Source: Curvibacter sp. PD_MW3
Lineage (GTDB): Bacteria > Pseudomonadota > Gammaproteobacteria > Burkholderiales > Burkholderiaceae_C
Assembly (NCBI GenBank): GCA_002633085.1
Contig: NSIV01000001.1
Span: 310,001 to 374,000, forward strand
Reading direction: 5' to 3'
Length of the DNA: 64,000 nt
Part shown: positions 9,673 to 16,838 of the stretch, piece after piece
Position numbering within the stretch: the first letter of the stretch is position 1
Layout of the letters: the number at the start of each line of letters is the position of its first letter
The notes under the pieces: generated by a model
Databases searched by the model: none
Told to the model about the DNA's origin: nothing
The model's input: the letters and a program-made list of their open reading frames with translations, nothing else
Position numbers and translations under genes: made by a program

Positions 9673-10800
9673 ATGACACTACGCACCACCCCGCCCTTCC
9701 GCGCCGACCACGTCGGCAGCTTCCTGCGCCCCAAATTCCTGCTGGAAGCACGTGAGCAGAAAGCCAAAGGCGAAATCACGGCCGAGCAACTGCGCAAAGT
9801 GGAAGACAAGGCCATCACCGAGATCGTGAAGTTCCAGGAAGACGTCGGCCTGCAAAGCATCACCGATGGCGAGTTCCGCCGCACCTACTTCCACGTCGAC
9901 TTCTTGGAGCAGATCGGCGGCGTGAAGTCCGACATCCCGGTCACGATCCAGAAACCCGATGGCACGCAGGAACTAGCCCCGCCAGTGATGCGCGTGGTCG
10001 ACAAGGTGCGCCACGTCAAAGACATCCAGCTCGCCGATTTCCAGTACCTCAAGAGCCAGATCACCCCGGGCCGTGGCAGCGTGGCGAAGGTCACCATCCC
10101 CTCGCCCACCATGCTGCACTTCCGCGGTGGCCGTGCCGGCATCAGCAAGGAACACTACCCTGAACTGGAACCCGCGTTCTATGACGACGTAGCCCAGGCT
10201 TACGGCGACGAGCTTCGCTCATTGGCCGCAGCCGGCTGCACCTACGTGCAGATGGACGACACCAACCTGGCCTACCTGTGCGACGAGAAAATGCGTGAAG
10301 CGGCCCGCCAGCGCGGTGACGATCCGAACGAGCTGCCGCACCGCTATGCCAAGTTCATCAACAAGGTGGTGGCACAGAAGCCCGCCGGCATGACGCTGGC
10401 CATGCACCTGTGCCGCGGCAACTTCAAGAGCACGCACGCTGCATCCGGCAACTACGAGCCGGTGGCCGAGGCCCTGCTGTCGGAAATGAACCTGGACGCC
10501 TACTTCCTGGAATATGACGACGACCGCAGCGGCGACTTCCGTCCCCTGCGCTTCCTGCCCAAGGGCAAGATCGTGGTACTGGGTCTGGTGACCACCAAGT
10601 TCGGCGCCATGGAGTCCAAGGACGACCTCAAGCGTCGCATCGACGAAGCCGCCCAGTACGCCCCGCTGGAACAGCTGTGCCTGTCGCCGCAGTGCGGCTT
10701 CTCCAGCACCGTGCACGGCAACGACATCGCCGTCGAAGCCCAGCGCGCCAAGCTGCGCTTGGTGATCGAAACGGCTCAGGAAGTCTGGGGCAAGGCCTAA
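9673..10800 (+). CDS. Cobalamin-independent methionine synthase C-terminal-like methyltransferase
   Basis: A 375-residue protein corresponding to the catalytic (C-terminal) half of MetE. It resembles stand-alone YxjG/YxjH-type methyltransferases annotated as 5-methyltetrahydropteroyltriglutamate-homocysteine methyltransferase. The likely zinc ligands are present: His245 and Cys247 in MHLCRGN, and Cys341 in LSPQCGFSS. The motif YVQMDDTNLAYLCD near 191-204 also fits. The ATG at 9673 is chosen because GGAGA precedes it and MTLRTTPPFRADHVGSFLRP is the conserved start. The last four bases overlap the end of the convergent ComFB-like gene. The methyl donor and acceptor are uncertain. Confidence 0.82.
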   Translation: MTLRTTPPFRADHVGSFLRPKFLLEAREQKAKGEITAEQLRKVEDKAITEIVKFQEDVGLQSITDGEFRRTYFHVDFLEQIGGVKSDIPVTIQKPDGTQELAPPVMRVVDKVRHVKDIQLADFQYLKSQITPGRGSVAKVTIPSPTMLHFRGGRAGISKEHYPELEPAFYDDVAQAYGDELRSLAAAGCTYVQMDDTNLAYLCDEKMREAARQRGDDPNELPHRYAKFINKVVAQKPAGMTLAMHLCRGNFKSTHAASGNYEPVAEALLSEMNLDAYFLEYDDDRSGDFRPLRFLPKGKIVVLGLVTTKFGAMESKDDLKRRIDEAAQYAPLEQLCLSPQCGFSSTVHGNDIAVEAQRAKLRLVIETAQEVWGKA

Positions 10801-11111
10801 TTGACGCTGGCAGCCGCCGCGGCCGTGCCTTTGGCGCTGCGGCTGCTGACCAGGGCAAAGGCATAGTCCATGGCCGCGGCCATGGACTGCTCGATGGCAT
10901 GGCGCTCCTGCTCGGTCAGGTAGAACATCAGATCCACGTCATGCCGGACATAACGCGCCGGCAAACGGTTCAAGGCCACACAAGCCACATCCGCCAGCAT
11001 GTCGGGGGTGAACCCCGGATGCCGCGGCGCACGGCGCACGACCTCCTCGAACACCAGGCGCTCGTAATGGTTGTGGACCTGCTCGAAGTTGCTGATCATG
11101 AAAGCCTCCAT
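10797..11111 (-). CDS. ComFB-like (late competence development) protein
   Basis: Small cytoplasmic protein of 104 residues. The N-terminal pattern (NHYERLVFEEVVRRAP, then a CVALNRLPARYVRHDVD-type segment) fits the ComFB family, in which N-Y-x-E-x-L-V and L-N-x-L-P-x-x-Y are conserved. The family was named from a Bacillus competence operon, and ComFB proteins have more recently been reported to bind cyclic dinucleotides. That link is from general knowledge and is not shown by this sequence. The C-terminus is an Ala-rich tail. The gene stands alone and converges on the methyltransferase gene with a 4-nt overlap. Confidence 0.7.
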   Translation of the reverse strand: MEAFMISNFEQVHNHYERLVFEEVVRRAPRHPGFTPDMLADVACVALNRLPARYVRHDVDLMFYLTEQERHAIEQSMAAAMDYAFALVSSRSAKGTAAAAASVN

Positions 11112-11204
11112 TCCTTCGACTGGAGACCTTAGCAGTTCACACTGCGCATGACAAGCGCTCCCGCCCCCCGAGAACGGACCGGGACCGAGGGCGCCGTCTC
11201 TTGC

Positions 11205-12068
11205 TTACTTCAGCCCCAGCAAACGCACCGCGTTGTCTTTCAGAATGCCGGGCATCACCTCGGGCTTGAAGCCGGCCTCTTCAAAATCCTTCATCCAGCG
11301 CTCGGGTGTGATCAGCGGGTAGTCGGAGCCGAACAGGACACGATCCTTCAGCAGCGTGTTGGCGTACTGCACCAGCTGCTTCGGAAAGTACTTCGGGCTC
11401 CAGCCGGAGAGATCGATCCAGACGTTGGGCTTGTGTGTGGCCACGCTCAGCGCCTCGTCCTGCCACGGGAAGCTCGGGTGCGCCATGACGATCTGCATGT
11501 CAGGGAAATCGATCGCTACGTCGTCCAGGTGCATCGGGTTGCTGTACTCCAGGCGCAGGCCGCCGCCGCAGCGCATGCCGCTGCCAATGCCGCTGTGGCC
11601 AGTGTGGAAGATCGCCGGCATCTTGTACTCGGCAATCACCTCGTAGATCGGCCAGGCCATCTTGTCCTGCGGGTAGCAGCCCTGCACCGTGGGGTGGAAC
11701 TTGAAGCCCTTGATGCCGTGCTCTTCGATCAGGCGGCGTGCCTCGCGCGCGCCCATCTTGCCCTTGTGCGGATCGATGCTGGCGAAGGCCATCATCATGT
11801 CGCTGTTGGCCTTGGCGGCTTCGGCGATCTCCTCGTTCGGAATGCGCCGGCGTCCGAGCTGGGATTCGCTGTCGACCGTGAACATCACCAGACCGATCTT
11901 GCGTTCGCGGTAGTAGGCAATCGTCTCGGCAATGGTCGGGCGACGGCTGGAGCGGAAATACTTGTCGGCCGCGCGGTCGTACTCCTCGCCGTAGTTGTCA
12001 AACGGATTCCAGCAACTCACCTCGGCATGGGTGTGGATGTCGATGGCAATCAGGTTCTTGTGGTCCAT
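11205..12068 (-). CDS. Amidohydrolase, probable hydroxyphenyl-beta-ketoacyl-CoA hydrolase
   Basis: TIM-barrel amidohydrolase of 287 residues. Metal-site residues are visible: His12 and His14 in DIHTHAE, His125 in FKFHPTVQG, His155 in FHTGHSG, His197 in MAHPSF and Asp249 in FGSDYP. It is divergent from genes for an enoyl-CoA hydratase and feruloyl-CoA synthase. In Agrobacterium fabrum an amidohydrolase of this kind cleaves the beta-keto thioester during hydroxycinnamate deacetylation. The assignment here is inferred from fold plus neighbourhood. Regulation is likely through the palindrome at 12139-12161. An alternative is a lactone or decarboxylating hydrolase of another aromatic pathway. Confidence 0.75.
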   Translation of the reverse strand: MDHKNLIAIDIHTHAEVSCWNPFDNYGEEYDRAADKYFRSSRRPTIAETIAYYRERKIGLVMFTVDSESQLGRRRIPNEEIAEAAKANSDMMMAFASIDPHKGKMGAREARRLIEEHGIKGFKFHPTVQGCYPQDKMAWPIYEVIAEYKMPAIFHTGHSGIGSGMRCGGGLRLEYSNPMHLDDVAIDFPDMQIVMAHPSFPWQDEALSVATHKPNVWIDLSGWSPKYFPKQLVQYANTLLKDRVLFGSDYPLITPERWMKDFEEAGFKPEVMPGILKDNAVRLLGLK

Positions 12069-12134
12069 GACCGTCTCCTTTTGTTAGCGGGCAAGCCTTA
12101 GGGTAAACACCGAGAAAAAATGGCCCCGGCGCGC

Positions 12135-12163
12135 TTGATATGGTTATATTTCATAACCATAAT
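12135..12163 (+). promoter_or_regulatory. Sigma-70-type promoter of the hydroxycinnamate operon
   Basis: TTGATA (12135-12140) and CATAAT (12158-12163) are separated by exactly 17 nt and lie 24 nt before the ATG at 12187. The inverted repeat 12139-12161 fills the spacer. A divergent minus-strand promoter, TTGCGT (12184-12179) with TATGGT (12161-12156) and a 17-nt spacer, would also overlap the operator and drive the amidohydrolase gene. Confidence 0.7.
12139..12161. promoter_or_regulatory. Palindromic operator, probable MarR-family repressor site
   Basis: Perfect 9-bp inverted repeat TATGGTTAT / ATAACCATA around a 5-nt centre (12148-12152), placed between the -35 and -10 elements. Occupancy would block both divergent promoters. 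The only regulator gene in the cluster is the MarR-type gene at 18563, whose family binds such 16-24 bp palindromes. The link to that regulator is inferred. Confidence 0.75.
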
Positions 12164-12186
12164 CGATTCCAGAAAGAAACGCAACC

Positions 12187-12969
12187 ATGAGCCATCAAGA
12201 CATACATTTCGAGCGCCGCGGCGAGCACCAGGAAGTCGCCATCATCCGCCTCACCCGTCCCGCCAAGCGTAACGCGCTCAACGACGGCCTGATTCTCGCC
12301 ATTCGAAACCTGTTCGAAACCATGCCCGAAGGCGTGCGTGCCGCCGTCATCGACGGCGACGGCGAACACTTCTGCGCCGGCCTCGATTTGAGCGAACTGA
12401 AAGAACGCGATGCCGGCCAGGGCCTGCACCACTCGCGCATGTGGCACGCCGCGCTCGAATGCGTGCAGTACGGTCCGGTGCCGGTGATTGCCGCACTGCA
12501 CGGCGCCGTGGTTGGCGGCGGTCTGGAACTCGCCAGCGCCTGCCACATCCGCGTGGCGGATGAGAGCACCTTCTACGCCCTGCCCGAAGGCTCGCGCGGC
12601 ATCTTCGTCGGCGGCGGTGGCGCGGTGCGCATCCCACGCCTGATCGGTGCTTCCCGCATGACCGACATGATGCTGACCGGCCGCGTCTACAACGCGCAGG
12701 ATGGTGAAAAGATCGGCTTTGCCCAGTACCTGGTACCGCAAGGCAGCGCCTTCGACAAGGCTTTCGAGCTGGCCGTGCGCGTGGCGCAGAACGCGCCGCT
12801 GACCAACTACGCGCTGATTCATGCCCTGCCCCGCATCGCTGAGCAGCCGGCTGACCAGGGCTTCCTGACCGAAGCCATGATGGCCGCGATTGCCCAGAGT
12901 GCACCGGAAGCCAAGGAACGCGTGCGTGCCTTCCTCGAAGGCAAGGCCGCCAAGGTCAGCAAAGGCTGA
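12187..12969 (+). CDS. Enoyl-CoA hydratase/isomerase (crotonase), probable hydroxycinnamoyl-CoA hydratase
   Basis: Crotonase-fold protein of 260 residues. The oxyanion-hole segments FCAGLDL (62-68) and GAVVGGGLEL (106-115) are present. Both glutamates that align with the hydratase catalytic pair are kept (Glu114 and Glu134 in LPEGSRG). It is the first gene of the rightward operon, followed by feruloyl-CoA synthase after 53 nt. In that setting it would hydrate feruloyl-, caffeoyl- or p-coumaroyl-CoA to the beta-hydroxy thioester. A hydratase-lyase giving vanillin directly (Ech type) is the alternative. The SDR downstream favours the beta-oxidative route, and no vanillin dehydrogenase is in the window. 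Confidence 0.82.
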   Translation: MSHQDIHFERRGEHQEVAIIRLTRPAKRNALNDGLILAIRNLFETMPEGVRAAVIDGDGEHFCAGLDLSELKERDAGQGLHHSRMWHAALECVQYGPVPVIAALHGAVVGGGLELASACHIRVADESTFYALPEGSRGIFVGGGGAVRIPRLIGASRMTDMMLTGRVYNAQDGEKIGFAQYLVPQGSAFDKAFELAVRVAQNAPLTNYALIHALPRIAEQPADQGFLTEAMMAAIAQSAPEAKERVRAFLEGKAAKVSKG

Positions 12970-13022
12970 GCCGTCACCGGCACGGTTGCAAAGACACGGG
13001 AACGACTGCAAAGAGAATATTC

Positions 13023-14894
13023 ATGAGCGAGACCACCTCCACCACACCGCGCTATCGCCCGGTGAATTTCGGCGTCACACGCGTCAATGTGCGCGAAGGC
13101 GCCCCCGGCGTGCGTTACGTGCAGGCCGAACTGCCGCTGGGCGCCTTTGCCCGGCGCCTGACTGATTTCCTGGTGCACTGGGCCGAGGCCGAGCCCGATC
13201 GCACTTTCATGGCACGTCGCGCCCAGTTGGGAGACGGCCGGACCGGCGACTGGCAGCGCATCAGCTACGCCCAAGCCCTGGACAGCGCGCGCCGCATCGG
13301 CCAGGCCCTGCTGAACCGCAAGCTCTCCCCCGAGCGCCCTGTGGTGATCATGAGCGAGAACACGCTGGAACATGCCCTGCTGTCGCTCGGCTGCCTCTAC
13401 GCAGGTGTGCCCTATTGCCCGGTCTCGCCGGCTTATGCCACGATCAGCCAGGACTACGACAAGCTGCGCCACGTCCTGGACACGCTGACCCCGGGTCTGG
13501 TGTTTGCCGCCGACGGCGCACGCTACGGCCGCGCCATTGCAAGCACCGTGGCGAGTGACGTGGATGTGGTGCTGGCCCAGGGCACGCTGGAAGGCCGAGC
13601 CACCACGTCGTTTGAGGCGCTCCTCAACACCACGGCCACGGCAGCAGTGGATGACGCCATGCACGCGGTGCGACCGGACACCATTGCCAAGTTCCTCTTC
13701 ACCTCGGGCTCGACCAAGATGCCCAAGCCGGTGATCAACACCCATCGCATGTGGTGCGCCAACCTGCAGCAGATCACGCTGTCGATGCCGGTCGTCGCCG
13801 AAGCCCCACCGGTGTTCGTCGACTGGCTGCCCTGGAACCACACCTTTGGCGGCAACCACAACGTCGGCCTGACCTTGCAGCACGGTGGCACGCTCTACAT
13901 CGACGACGGCAAGCCGACGGCAGCCCTGATTGGCGAAACACTGCGCAACCTGCGCGAAATCGCACCGACGCTTTATTTCAATGTGCCGACCGGCTTCGAG
14001 ATGATCGCGCAGGCCATGAAAACCGATGCCGAGCTGCGCCGCAACCTGCTGTCACGCGTACGCATGTTCTTCTATTCCGGCGCCGGCCTGGCACAACCGG
14101 TGTGGGACAGCCTGCACGAGACGGCACAAGCCGAGATCGGCGAACGCATCGTCATGGCCACCGGCCTGGGCATGACCGAATCGGCCCCGTCGGCCATGTT
14201 CACCAACAGCCCCAATGTGAAAGCCGGTGACATCGGTGCCCCCGTGCCGGGCATGACGCTCAAGCTGGTGGATGTGGACGACAAGATCGAGGTGCGCTAC
14301 CGCGGCCCCAACGTCACACCGGGTTACTGGCGCTCCGAGCAGGCCACCCGCGACGTGTTCGACGAAGAAGGCTACCTTTGCACCGGCGATGCCGTGCAAT
14401 GGATCGACCCGAACGACATTCACCGCGGCCTCAAGTTCGATGGCCGCATCGCGGAAGATTTCAAGCTCTCGACCGGCACCTTTGTCAGCGTCGGACCGAT
14501 GCGCGCCAAGGTCATCGTCACCGGCGCACCCTATGTGCAGGACGTCGTGCTGACCGGCCTGAACATGAAGGAAGTCGGCGCGCTGATTTTCCCCTCGCCC
14601 GCCTGCCGCACCGTCAGCGGCCTGGGCGCGGATGCGCCTTGGGAAGCCGTGCTCGCCAGCGAGCCGGTACGCCTGCGCCTGCAGGCCGTCATCAACCAGT
14701 TGGCGCGCGAATCGACCGGCAGCGCCAACCGCATCGCGCGTGCGCTGCTGCTCGCCGAACCGCCCTCCATCGACAAGGGTGAAGTCACGGACAAGGGCTC
14801 GCTCAACCAGCGTGCCGTGCTCAAGCACCGCGACGCGCTGGTGCAGGCCCTGCACGACGACAGCGCGCCCGGCATCATCAAACCGCAGGCATGA
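13023..14894 (+). CDS. fcs: Feruloyl-CoA synthase (AMP-forming)
   Basis: ANL-superfamily acyl-CoA ligase of 623 residues, the size of the FCS subfamily. The adenylate-binding P-loop-like motif LFTSGSTKMPK is near residues 225-235, followed by NTHRMWCANLQQ and the DWLPWNHTFGGNH stretch typical of this subfamily. A5-type TGLGMTESAP follows near 380. The hinge and C-terminal domain (DGRIAEDFKLSTGTFVSVG) are complete. It activates hydroxycinnamates with CoA in the cytosol. Its position between a crotonase and a 3-hydroxyacyl-CoA dehydrogenase gene supports ferulate, coumarate or caffeate as substrates. Confidence 0.87.
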   Translation: MSETTSTTPRYRPVNFGVTRVNVREGAPGVRYVQAELPLGAFARRLTDFLVHWAEAEPDRTFMARRAQLGDGRTGDWQRISYAQALDSARRIGQALLNRKLSPERPVVIMSENTLEHALLSLGCLYAGVPYCPVSPAYATISQDYDKLRHVLDTLTPGLVFAADGARYGRAIASTVASDVDVVLAQGTLEGRATTSFEALLNTTATAAVDDAMHAVRPDTIAKFLFTSGSTKMPKPVINTHRMWCANLQQITLSMPVVAEAPPVFVDWLPWNHTFGGNHNVGLTLQHGGTLYIDDGKPTAALIGETLRNLREIAPTLYFNVPTGFEMIAQAMKTDAELRRNLLSRVRMFFYSGAGLAQPVWDSLHETAQAEIGERIVMATGLGMTESAPSAMFTNSPNVKAGDIGAPVPGMTLKLVDVDDKIEVRYRGPNVTPGYWRSEQATRDVFDEEGYLCTGDAVQWIDPNDIHRGLKFDGRIAEDFKLSTGTFVSVGPMRAKVIVTGAPYVQDVVLTGLNMKEVGALIFPSPACRTVSGLGADAPWEAVLASEPVRLRLQAVINQLARESTGSANRIARALLLAEPPSIDKGEVTDKGSLNQRAVLKHRDALVQALHDDSAPGIIKPQA

Positions 14895-14899
14895 AACAC

Positions 14900-14975
14900 C
14901 CCCGAAGCACCTTCGGCGCCTCCCCCTCAAGGGGGCGCACCCAGCGGCCCGGCGAAGCCGGTTCCGCGGGCGCCT
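14900..14975. repeat. GC-rich intergenic hairpin repeat
   Basis: Directly after the synthase stop codon lie nested stems: CCGAAG 14902-14907 / CTTCGG 14911-14916, then CCCCCT 14922-14927 / AGGGGG 14930-14935, then GCGCACCCAGCGGCCCGGCGAAGCCGG-like sequence. Similar C-run/G-run elements are common between comamonad genes, and a related one is at 37787. It splits the operon at a 141-nt gap and may reduce read-through to the SDR gene. Confidence 0.6.
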
Positions 14976-15035
14976 CCGAATGGGCGCATTTCTTCCCCGC
15001 GTCACGGCAGACGCGCCACACCAAGGACCACTGAC

Positions 15036-15800
15036 ATGGATATCAAAGGACAAGCTGCACTCGTCACCGGCGGCGCTTCCGGCCTCGGCGAGGCCACCGC
15101 ACGCGAACTGGCACGCCTGGGCGCCAAGGTCGCCGTGCTTGATGTCAACGCCGCGTTAGCAGAGAAGGTGGCCGCGGAAATCGGTGGCATCGCATGCCAG
15201 TGCGACATCACCAACACCAACAGTGTGATCGCCGCCATGGCCAAGGCGGCTGCCGCGCATGGCCCGGCCCGCATCCTGATGAACATTGCCGGCATCGGCA
15301 CGGCCAAACGCGTTGTCGGCCGCGATGGCTCGCCGGCCCCGCTGGAAGATTTCGCACGCGTGATCAACGTCAACCTGGTCGGCAGCTACAACATCAGCCG
15401 CCTGTTCGCGGCCGAGTGCGTCAAGCTCAGCCCCCTGGAAGACGGCGAACGCGGCGTGATGATGTTCACCGCTTCGGTGGCCGCATTCGACGGCCAGGTG
15501 GGCCAGCAGGCCTACAGCGCCTCCAAGGGCGGTCTGGTCGGCATGACGCTGCCGATGGCACGCGATCTGGCGCAGCACGGCATCCGCGTCTGTACCGTGG
15601 CCCCCGGCCTGTTTGCCACGCCACTGATGAAGGAGCTGCCGGAGGCGGTGCAGGCATCGTTGGCCGCGTCCATTCCCTTCCCGTCGCGCCTGGGCAAGCC
15701 CGAGGAGTTTGCCCAACTGGCCTGTCACATCGTCACCAACGGCCACCTCAATGGCGAGGTGATCCGGCTGGACGGCGCCTTGCGCATGGCGCCACGCTGA
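15036..15800 (+). CDS. SDR-family 3-hydroxyacyl-CoA dehydrogenase (type 2-like)
   Basis: Classical short-chain dehydrogenase of 254 residues. The cofactor motif TGGASGLG is at 11-18 and a DI segment (CDITN) at 57-60. The catalytic Ser147, Tyr160 and Lys164 (YSASK) are present. Overall it resembles 17-beta-HSD type 10/3-hydroxyacyl-CoA dehydrogenase type 2, the class that oxidises aryl-beta-hydroxypropionyl-CoA in Agrobacterium hydroxycinnamate degradation. Together with the synthase, crotonase and amidohydrolase it completes a CoA-dependent beta-oxidative deacetylation set. Confidence 0.85.
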   Translation: MDIKGQAALVTGGASGLGEATARELARLGAKVAVLDVNAALAEKVAAEIGGIACQCDITNTNSVIAAMAKAAAAHGPARILMNIAGIGTAKRVVGRDGSPAPLEDFARVINVNLVGSYNISRLFAAECVKLSPLEDGERGVMMFTASVAAFDGQVGQQAYSASKGGLVGMTLPMARDLAQHGIRVCTVAPGLFATPLMKELPEAVQASLAASIPFPSRLGKPEEFAQLACHIVTNGHLNGEVIRLDGALRMAPR

Positions 15801-15842
15801 TTCTTTTCCCCGTCCCATCCACTTACAAAAGGAGACAACACC

Positions 15843-16832
15843 ATGACAACACGTCGCAACTTCGTTCAGGCCGCTGCCGGCGCTGCCGCGCTGGGCGCAC
15901 TCGCCCCCCTCTCGGCACTCGCCCAGGTGCTGGAGCAGGTCAAGATCCTCTATGGTTTCCCGCCCGGCAGCGCCGGTGACAGCGTGGCTCGTCGCGTCGC
16001 CGAAAAGATCGGCGGCACGCCGTACAGCAAGATGCCCGGCATTGTGGAAAACAAACCCGGCGCGGGTGGACGCATCGCCGTCGAGACCGTGAAGAACTCG
16101 CCTCCCGACGGCTCGATCCTGGCCCTGGCGCCGGTGTCCGCCCTGTCCGTGTATCCCCACATCTATCCCAAGCTGGCCTACAAGCCGGAAGAGGTGACCC
16201 AGGTGTCGATCGGCGCCATCATGTTCCACGGCTTGGCGGTCGGGCCGGCAGTCCCGGCAGAAGTCAAGACACTGAAGGACTTCCTCGCCTGGGCCAAGGC
16301 CAATCCGACGCAGGCCAACTACGGCTCACCGGGCGCCGGCTCCATGCCCCACCTGCTGGGAGCGCTGCTGGGCATCCGCGCTGGCGTGGAACTCAAGCAT
16401 GTGCCCTACCGCGGCACGGTACCGAGCATCACCGACCTGGTCGGCGGACAAATCGCCGCCGCGATGAACCCCAGCGGCGATTATCTGCAGTACATGAAGA
16501 CTGGACGCGTGCGCGTGCTGGCAACCTCGGGCCGCAAGCGCTCGCCCTACCTGCCTGATGTCCCGACCTTCACTGAACTTGGTTATCCGGACGTGACCTC
16601 GGAAGAGTGGTTCGGCTTCTACGCGCCCGCCAAGACTCCGCCAGCCACCATCGCTGCGGCCAATGCCGCCATCACGAAGGCCCTCAAGGACAAGTCCGTG
16701 ATCGATGCATTGGCAATCGTCGGTCTGGTCGCCCACGGCAGCACACCGCAAGCCATGGCAGCGGACCAAAAAGCCGAGTTCGAACGCTGGGGACCGTTGG
16801 TCAAGCAAATCGGCTTCACTTCGGAGTCCTGA
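15843..16832 (+). CDS. Bug-family receptor in the hydroxycinnamate cluster
   Basis: TctC/Bug periplasmic binding protein of 329 residues. The N-terminus MTTRRNFVQ followed by an Ala-rich core and ALA-Q is a Tat-type signal peptide, unlike the two Sec-type Bug proteins upstream. The mature part has ILYGFPPGSAGDSVARRVAE and DGSILALAPVSALS, which fit the family. A GGAG Shine-Dalgarno precedes the ATG. It lies within the operon, 42 nt after the SDR gene and 6 nt before the acyl-CoA dehydrogenase gene, so it probably binds a phenylpropenoid or related aromatic acid. No TctAB partner is nearby. Confidence 0.85.
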   Translation: MTTRRNFVQAAAGAAALGALAPLSALAQVLEQVKILYGFPPGSAGDSVARRVAEKIGGTPYSKMPGIVENKPGAGGRIAVETVKNSPPDGSILALAPVSALSVYPHIYPKLAYKPEEVTQVSIGAIMFHGLAVGPAVPAEVKTLKDFLAWAKANPTQANYGSPGAGSMPHLLGALLGIRAGVELKHVPYRGTVPSITDLVGGQIAAAMNPSGDYLQYMKTGRVRVLATSGRKRSPYLPDVPTFTELGYPDVTSEEWFGFYAPAKTPPATIAAANAAITKALKDKSVIDALAIVGLVAHGSTPQAMAADQKAEFERWGPLVKQIGFTSES

Positions 16833-16838
16833 TCGGCC

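Noticed and set aside
9455..9751. A 98-codon minus-strand frame in the AT-rich gap before the methyltransferase gene
   Set aside because: It overlaps the methyltransferase start, has no Shine-Dalgarno and reads as random residues. The region is better explained as promoter DNA.
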